Assembly: GCF_003491325.1 (NCBI RefSeq)
Contig: NZ_CP022881.1
Location: 1,364,001-1,428,000, forward strand
DNA length: 64,000 nucleotides
Direction: 5' to 3'
From: Staphylococcus sp. M0911
GTDB taxonomy: Bacteria > Bacillota > Bacilli > Staphylococcales > Staphylococcaceae
Notes under the pieces: model-generated
What the model was told of the DNA's origin: nothing
Databases searched by the model: none
What the model saw: the letters and a program-made list of their open reading frames with translations, nothing else
Made by a program: the position numbers and the translations under genes
Shown: piece by piece, positions 57,157 through 64,000 of the stretch
How the letters are laid out: every line of letters starts with the position of its first letter
Numbering within the stretch: position 1 is the first letter of the stretch

Positions 57157-58422
57157 TTATTTAGTATCGTTAATAATTAGTTGTCTTAATGATTGACGTT
57201 TAATCACTTCACGAGCTTTTCCATCTTTGATAAAGAACACTGAAGGTTTTTGCATTTGATTATAATTAGATGCCATTGAATAATGATATGCACCTGTTGA
57301 TAATATTGCTAAATAATCACCACGTTGTACAGAACTTGGTAATTTTGCATTCTTAATGATAATATCACCAGACTCACATAATTTACCCGCAATAGTAACT
57401 GTATCATCCGCTTCTTCTTGGCGATTTACTAATAAAGCTTGATACTTAGCATCATAAAGTGCTGTTCTAATATGATCACTCATACCACCATCTATAGATA
57501 CGTATTTATTAATTTCTGGTATCTCTTTAATCGTCCCCACTTCATACAATGTTATTCCAGCTTCGCCAACGATAGAACGACCGGGTTCAATACCTATTTC
57601 AGGTGTTTCCATATTTAACTGTTGTGCTTCATTTTTGATTGCATCAGTGATTTCAGCAATGCCGCTTTCAATAGGGAAGCTTACATCTCCCTCAACATAT
57701 TTAATACCAAAACCACCACCAAGATTAAGTAAATCAACATGAATTTGTTGATCATTTAACCAATTCATAACTATTTTTGCAGTTTCAATAAATGCTTCTG
57801 TTCCTTCAATTTGTGAGCCAATATGAATATGTACACCTTTTAAATGAAGATGGTTAGTTTGTTTGATTTTATCAATTGCTTCATTAGCTAAGCCATAGCG
57901 TATCGATAAGCCAAATTTACTATCCTCTTGTCCTGTTTGGATAAATTCATGTGTATGTGCTTCAACACCTGGGTTAACTCTTAAAACTACTTGTACTGTT
58001 TCACTTGCATATCGATCAATTAAATCGATTTCTTCTAAAGAATCTATGACAAAATATCCAATATGATTTTCTAAAGCGTATTTAATTTCATGCTTCGTTT
58101 TATTATTACCATGGAAGTGTATACGACTTGGATCAAAGCCAGCTTCTAATGCAGTATACAATTCTCCTTCAGATACAACATCGAGTTGTAAATCTTCCTC
58201 TTGGACTAATTTAACCATCTGTATACAAGTAAATGCTTTAGAAGCATATGAAATATTATATTTTAATCCACTTTGTTGAAATGCTTTATGATAACGACGC
58301 ATTTGATTTCGTATTTGTTCTTCATCATAAACAATCGTTGGGGTACCAAAACTTTGTGCAACTGTTTTAAGACTTGTACCTCCCATTGTTAATTCGCCGT
58401 ATTCGTTATATTCTACTGTCAT
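57157..58422 (-). CDS. lysA: Diaminopimelate decarboxylase
   Basis: 421 residues. PLP enzyme converting meso-diaminopimelate to lysine, the last step of the pathway. Schiff-base lysine K62 in YASKAF. PLP-phosphate loop LNLGGGFGIKY, GIEPGRSIVG and the catalytic CESGD block are present. Last gene of the operon; starts 2 nt after the alr stop with AAAGGAG upstream. It competes with wall synthesis for meso-DAP only in a formal sense, since staphylococcal walls use lysine. Confidence 0.97.
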   Translation of the reverse strand: MTVEYNEYGELTMGGTSLKTVAQSFGTPTIVYDEEQIRNQMRRYHKAFQQSGLKYNISYASKAFTCIQMVKLVQEEDLQLDVVSEGELYTALEAGFDPSRIHFHGNNKTKHEIKYALENHIGYFVIDSLEEIDLIDRYASETVQVVLRVNPGVEAHTHEFIQTGQEDSKFGLSIRYGLANEAIDKIKQTNHLHLKGVHIHIGSQIEGTEAFIETAKIVMNWLNDQQIHVDLLNLGGGFGIKYVEGDVSFPIESGIAEITDAIKNEAQQLNMETPEIGIEPGRSIVGEAGITLYEVGTIKEIPEINKYVSIDGGMSDHIRTALYDAKYQALLVNRQEEADDTVTIAGKLCESGDIIIKNAKLPSSVQRGDYLAILSTGAYHYSMASNYNQMQKPSVFFIKDGKAREVIKRQSLRQLIINDTK

Positions 58423-58424
58423 CT

Positions 58425-59501
58425 TTATCTGTACTCCTTTATAAGAGAATCGTGATTCATAGCGCTCAGTTGTTCTGAATTTGCTCCCACACCCTTAAAG
58501 GTATATTCATCAATGCGCATACTTTCATTATATAATACAACTTGATCTTGTGCATGTACGTGTTCATCAACTTCTACAAACATATGGCTCATCATTAGGG
58601 CACGAATAGGGTAGCGCTTACCGTTTATCAATGCTTCATGTTGTGCTCTTGCTCTTAATATACCGTCACCATAACCAACATCTACCACAGCAAGCTTAGT
58701 ATTGTCATGTTGTGTTTCAAATGCCCAACTATAGCCACAATAGTCACCATTTTGAACTTCTCTAATTTGTATGACATTCGCTTTTACAGTCAATGCTTGT
58801 TGAATGGCTGCTTCATTCAATCCACTATATGGACGTGAACCATATAAAGCAATACCCACTCTAGCATGTGTATGGTGGGGGAGAACGACTTGTCCTTCTC
58901 GATAATAGCTTGCACTATTTTGAGAATGTATATAGTCGAATTGATATCCTTCATTTAATAATGTATGTAAAACATTCAACCATGCTGAACGTTCTACATC
59001 ATATTCAGTTACACCAAATTCATCAGCATAACCAAAATGTGTCCATAAACCAGAAATAATCATGCGTTTAGGGTTCTTATTATGTTGATGATCTTGTAAT
59101 ACCTCTTGAATCTCTTCTAGTGTTTTAAATCCAGAACGATGCAGTAAATTTTCAAACTCTAAGTGCACATGAATATCTCGTAAATCTTCTTTATGCTCGT
59201 AATAATAATTTAAAGAAGGTAAGGTCATATGAATATGATAATCACGTACAGTATCAAAATCATATACCGCATTCATAAGAAACACCGTTGCATCTGGTGC
59301 TAATTCACGTACACGAACTGCTTCTTTAAGTGACGTCGTACTAAATGTATTGATACCTGCACGTAAAAATTGCTTTACCGCAAATTCTAAGCCATAGTGG
59401 TAAGCGTTATTTTTAACAACGGCCATAATGGGTTGTTGATTTTTCACTTTCTTAGCATTGTTATAAAATGCTTCTGTATCGACTGACCAAATTGCTGTCA
59501 A
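58425..59501 (-). CDS. alr2: Divergent alanine racemase-like protein (Alr2 type)
   Basis: A 358-residue fold-type III PLP enzyme. PLP lysine K30 in [11 protein letters not shown]. The second catalytic tyrosine is probably the Tyr in CGYSWAF. The canonical C-terminal motif around C-M-D-Q reads M-M-S-H ([11 protein letters not shown]), so the conserved Asp is lost. It is TTG-started and lies 3 nt after hipO inside the lysine operon. In S. aureus the operon paralogue is Alr2, a minor racemase beside Alr1. The substrate might be something other than alanine, such as lysine or a diamino acid; this is only inference. Confidence 0.85.
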   Translation of the reverse strand: MTAIWSVDTEAFYNNAKKVKNQQPIMAVVKNNAYHYGLEFAVKQFLRAGINTFSTTSLKEAVRVRELAPDATVFLMNAVYDFDTVRDYHIHMTLPSLNYYYEHKEDLRDIHVHLEFENLLHRSGFKTLEEIQEVLQDHQHNKNPKRMIISGLWTHFGYADEFGVTEYDVERSAWLNVLHTLLNEGYQFDYIHSQNSASYYREGQVVLPHHTHARVGIALYGSRPYSGLNEAAIQQALTVKANVIQIREVQNGDYCGYSWAFETQHDNTKLAVVDVGYGDGILRARAQHEALINGKRYPIRALMMSHMFVEVDEHVHAQDQVVLYNESMRIDEYTFKGVGANSEQLSAMNHDSLIKEYR

Positions 59502-59504
59502 TGC

Positions 59505-60659
59505 TTACACCTCTTTATAATTTAATAGTAGTTGTTCATAATAATTGGCTACGTCTATTAATACCTTTTCATCAAAATTTAAATGAGACGTATGTAATCC
59601 TGTCACATAACCTTTATCTTTATTGCGAGTTCCAACGAAGACGAAGTAAGCAGGTGCTAATAATTGACCATAGAAACTAAAGTCTTCACCAAATAAGAAT
59701 GGTGTTGGTTTGTCGATGACTTCTAGATTTGCATTTTTAAGTGCCTGTTCAACAGGTTCGCGTAATTTCGGACTATTCATTGTAGGTGGATAGCCTTCCT
59801 CAAATTTTACTTCACACGTCACATTAAATAATAATGATACACTTTCAGCAATTTTTTGCATTTGATTTTTTACAATAGTTAAATCATCGACATCATATGT
59901 ACGAATTGTTCCTTCTAAATAGCCATTACTTGGTACTGTATTGATAGCTTCACCAGCTTCAAAATGACCCATATGTACTATATTTCGTTTTAATCCATTC
60001 AAATGAAATTGTTGTATTTGACCCACTTGTGTTAAGACGTGTTGTAAGGCTTCGCCACATGAATGACCTTGCTCTTTATCAGCAACGTGACTAGATAGTC
60101 CTGTTAAATAGAATCGGTATTCTGTCGCACTTGCCGTAATTTCTTCGTCTCGAATGACAACTGTGCCTTCATCAGAAAAAGGATTAACGTGAATACCAAA
60201 TACAGCTTCAATAGGGTAATTATCAAAAGCCTTGGCTTTTATAAGACGATGTGCACCACCACCTGTTTCTTCTGCAGGTTGGAATATAAATACAATATTG
60301 TGAGGGAGAGTACCTTTATCTGCCATTGCTTTACAACGCTTAACAAATAACATCAGTGCCGTCGTATGACCATCATGGCCACATGCATGCATCACGTTAT
60401 CATTTTGGCTACGAAACTCTACATCATTTTCTTCAAAAATGGGTAATGCATCTATATCTGCTCTATAAGCGATAGTATGCTGACTATTACCTTCAAGATA
60501 TGCAATCGCACCTGTTTCCAATGGACGTTCAAATGGTACGCCTAATTCTGTTAAGAAATCAGTAATGTACAGAGTAGTTTCATATTCATGTAAACTTAAT
60601 TCAGGATGCTGATGTAAATGTCGACGGTGTGTTGTTACAAATTCTAATTCATTCATCAT
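59505..60659 (-). CDS. hipO: M20D amidohydrolase, probable N-acetyl-diaminopimelate deacetylase
   Basis: 384 residues from the ATG at 60657-60659, which follows AAAGGA by 6 nt. The open frame reaches 60731 but that part runs into the intergenic hairpin. Metal-binding motif [13 protein letters not shown], then [10 protein letters not shown] and FGIHVNP identify M20D peptidases, often labelled hippurate hydrolase. With DapD being the N-acetyl type, the expected job is removing acetyl from N-acetyl-LL-diaminopimelate (dapL/ykuR-like). The aminotransferase step is not encoded in this window. Confidence 0.88.
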   Translation of the reverse strand: MMNELEFVTTHRRHLHQHPELSLHEYETTLYITDFLTELGVPFERPLETGAIAYLEGNSQHTIAYRADIDALPIFEENDVEFRSQNDNVMHACGHDGHTTALMLFVKRCKAMADKGTLPHNIVFIFQPAEETGGGAHRLIKAKAFDNYPIEAVFGIHVNPFSDEGTVVIRDEEITASATEYRFYLTGLSSHVADKEQGHSCGEALQHVLTQVGQIQQFHLNGLKRNIVHMGHFEAGEAINTVPSNGYLEGTIRTYDVDDLTIVKNQMQKIAESVSLLFNVTCEVKFEEGYPPTMNSPKLREPVEQALKNANLEVIDKPTPFLFGEDFSFYGQLLAPAYFVFVGTRNKDKGYVTGLHTSHLNFDEKVLIDVANYYEQLLLNYKEV

Positions 60660-60715
60660 TATCATTCCTTTCACCATAAAAATCCCAAAATATATACTAT
60701 TAAATATCATGATAA

Positions 60716-60820
60716 TAAAAAGTCGAAACAATGAGGAGAGGCAATGTGATCATTTGAACGGTAGGGCGTTAAACACACTCACGTTCAAGTTCAAACCATA
60801 GGCCACTCCTTTGTTTCAAC
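60716..60820 (-). terminator. Internal hairpin with T-run between dapD and hipO
   Basis: On the minus strand the arms 60802-60820 and 60722-60742 pair (TTGTTTCAAC with its near-complement, then CTCCT/AGGAG and GCC/GGC) around an inner hairpin (60754-60760 with 60782-60788). TTTTTATT follows, at 60721-60714. It has the form of an intrinsic terminator or attenuator inside the operon. Confidence 0.68.
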
Positions 60821-60840
60821 TGCCATATTATTATAATAAA

Positions 60841-61560
60841 TTAATCATTTAATTTGCGTAATGCTGATACAATTTCACGTTTAGAATCTTCGACTTCAGA
60901 CGTTTGCTTGATCACTTTAGCAGGTGTTCCGGCAACAACTGCTCCTGCAGGTACATCTTGCGTCACAATAGCGCCAGCTGCTACAATCGCACCTTCACCA
61001 ACTCGAACACCTTCTAAAATAACTGCATTTGCACCAATTAACACATTATCTTCAATGACAACAGGTGACGCACTAGGTGGCTCGATGACACCAGCTAATA
61101 CTGATCCTGCACCAACATGTACATTTTTACCAGTTGTCGCACGACCGCCTAGAGTAGCATTCATATCTACCATTGTACCTTCACCAACAACTGCACCAAT
61201 GTTAATTGTTGCACCCATCATGACTACAGCACCATCTTCGATTACAGCTTGTTCACGAATGAAAGCACCTGGTTCAATACGTGCATTCGTATTTGTTAAA
61301 TCTTTTAATGGGATGGCTGAATTACGACGATCCATTTCAATTTCAATATCCTCAAATTTGTCTTGATACGACTCATAAAATGGTTTCCAATCATCCGCTT
61401 CACAAAAGATCACTTTAGAATGATCTGAACCAAATACTTTAAATGATTCGGGGAAGTTGACGCCATCAAATGTACCATTGACATAAACTTTTAAAGGCGT
61501 TGATTTTTTTGCATCACTAATATATTGAATAATTTCTTGTGCTGATAAATGTTGTACCAT
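60841..61560 (-). CDS. dapD: Tetrahydrodipicolinate N-acetyltransferase
   Basis: 239 residues (dapH in some nomenclatures). Acetylates tetrahydrodipicolinate, committing the pathway to the acetyl branch. An N-terminal domain (1-90) is followed by a left-handed beta-helix of hexapeptide repeats (about 90-210; [43 protein letters not shown]). The acetyl-CoA type is inferred from length and similarity to Bacillus DapH; the succinyl-type DapD is longer. It lies 23 nt after dapB. Confidence 0.94.
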   Translation of the reverse strand: MVQHLSAQEIIQYISDAKKSTPLKVYVNGTFDGVNFPESFKVFGSDHSKVIFCEADDWKPFYESYQDKFEDIEIEMDRRNSAIPLKDLTNTNARIEPGAFIREQAVIEDGAVVMMGATINIGAVVGEGTMVDMNATLGGRATTGKNVHVGAGSVLAGVIEPPSASPVVIEDNVLIGANAVILEGVRVGEGAIVAAGAIVTQDVPAGAVVAGTPAKVIKQTSEVEDSKREIVSALRKLND

Positions 61561-61583
61561 AATTTTGCTCCTTTAGTTATATT

Positions 61584-62305
61584 TTATAAATTATCAAATG
61601 TATAAAAACCGTTTTCTTTATTGATTAATTTTTCAGCTGCACCAATTGCACCATTCGCGAAAATGTCTTTAGATTGTGCTTTATGTGAAATCGTAATTGT
61701 TTCATCTGTGCCAGCAAATAACACATCATGTTCTCCAACAATCGTACCGCCACGAACTGTATGGATGCCAATTTCGTCTGGTGTACGTTTCTCAGTTTTA
61801 TCATGGCGATCATATACTGGAGTTGTTTTATCACGTAATCCTTCTATAACATCATATAACTTCACTAATGTACCACTAGGCGCATCAACTTTCTTATTAT
61901 GATGTGCTTCTGTCAGTTCAATATCAAAATCTTGTAATAGGGGAACTGCAGCTTCTAAAATTTTAGTAAGTGCATGAACACCATAACTCATATTTGCACT
62001 GAAAAATACTGGCATCTTTTTACCTAATGCTTCTAATTTTTGAGTGATTTTCTCTTTTTCACCAGTAGTCGCAACGACTAATGGCAATTCAAATGATTCA
62101 TCTAATAGGGGTAATAATAAATTAGGATTAGAAAAATCAATTGCTACATCTGCTTCTTTAGCATCTGCAATACGTTCAAATTGTTGGTATGGTGATGAAT
62201 CACTATTCATCGGTTCAATAACACCGACAATTTCGTGGCCTTTTTCTTCAGCTAATCTAGCAACACGCTGGTTCATAGCTCCATAGCCAATTAATAAGAT
62301 CTTCA

Positions 62306-62306
<1 letters not shown>
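61584..62306 (-). CDS. dapB: 4-Hydroxy-tetrahydrodipicolinate reductase
   Basis: A 240-residue NAD(P)H-dependent enzyme converting hydroxy-tetrahydrodipicolinate to tetrahydrodipicolinate. N-terminal Rossmann motif [19 protein letters not shown]. The catalytic block [17 protein letters not shown] carries the conserved His-His and Lys. [19 protein letters not shown] follows. Its start codon shares a base with the dapA stop, so the two are translationally coupled. Confidence 0.97.

Positions 62307-64000
<1,694 letters not shown>

Noticed and set aside
60660-60731. 24-codon extension of the hipO product
   Set aside because: Hydrophobic stretch comes from AT-rich intergenic DNA and hairpin flank; AAAGGA precedes the ATG at 60657-60659.
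60854-61366. 170-codon plus-strand frame across dapD
   Set aside because: Antisense shadow of the regular hexapeptide repeat codons of dapD; no ribosome binding site.

Overview
The window is low-GC Gram-positive chromosome from a Staphylococcus. A YSIRK-type giant Ebh/Embp surface protein, the thyA-dfr-fakB2-msrA-msrB-crr cluster, arlRS, odhAB, cspA and an asd-dapA-dapB-dapD-hipO-alr-lysA operon follow one another as in known staphylococcal genomes. The DHFR and other proteins differ from the S. aureus and S. epidermidis sequences I remember, so a coagulase-negative species is likely, but I cannot name it. I recognised no tRNA, rRNA, insertion sequence, prophage or CRISPR array.

Region 1 (30-28532) is one 9500-residue gene, ebh. 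It encodes a YSIRK signal peptide, a beta-rich N-terminal part, 11 short FIVAR repeats, 42 GA-FIVAR repeats of about 126 residues, a DUF1542-like helical zone with an embedded beta domain, one membrane segment and a lysine-rich tail. Region 2 (28533-29950, minus strand) holds an RNase HI-like gene and a YhhQ-type queuosine-precursor transporter preceded by a preQ1-I riboswitch whose pseudoknot abuts the ribosome binding site. Region 3 (30039-36746, plus strand) runs zinc-finger protein, Nfu_N protein, cvfC, brxA, thyA, folA, fakB2, msrA, msrB, crr and yozE: redox repair, folate/thymidylate synthesis and fatty-acid uptake.

Region 4 (36747-43599) has a long intergenic stem-loop, ctpA, an acetyltransferase, murG, a PAP2 phosphatase and arlRS. 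In the 652-bp gap before arlR, on the minus strand, lies a consensus promoter overlapped by Fur boxes, followed by a C-rich ~170-nt transcript region and a terminator. This matches the iron-sparing sRNA IsrR. Region 5 (43740-53935) has odhAB with a possible cre site, a 56-residue membrane protein on the minus strand, a VOC-family gene, a small conserved gene, a MoxR ATPase/VWA pair, and brnQ with a CodY-like box.

Region 6 (53934-64000) holds telA-xpaC and acyP (minus), a DUF1033-like gene and cspA (plus), then the lysine/diaminopimelate operon on the minus strand from a truncated asd to lysA. That operon supplies meso-DAP and lysine by the N-acetyl branch and carries an internal hairpin-plus-T-run between dapD and hipO. 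Wall and envelope functions (ebh, murG, PAP2, ctpA, dap, arlRS) dominate the window.
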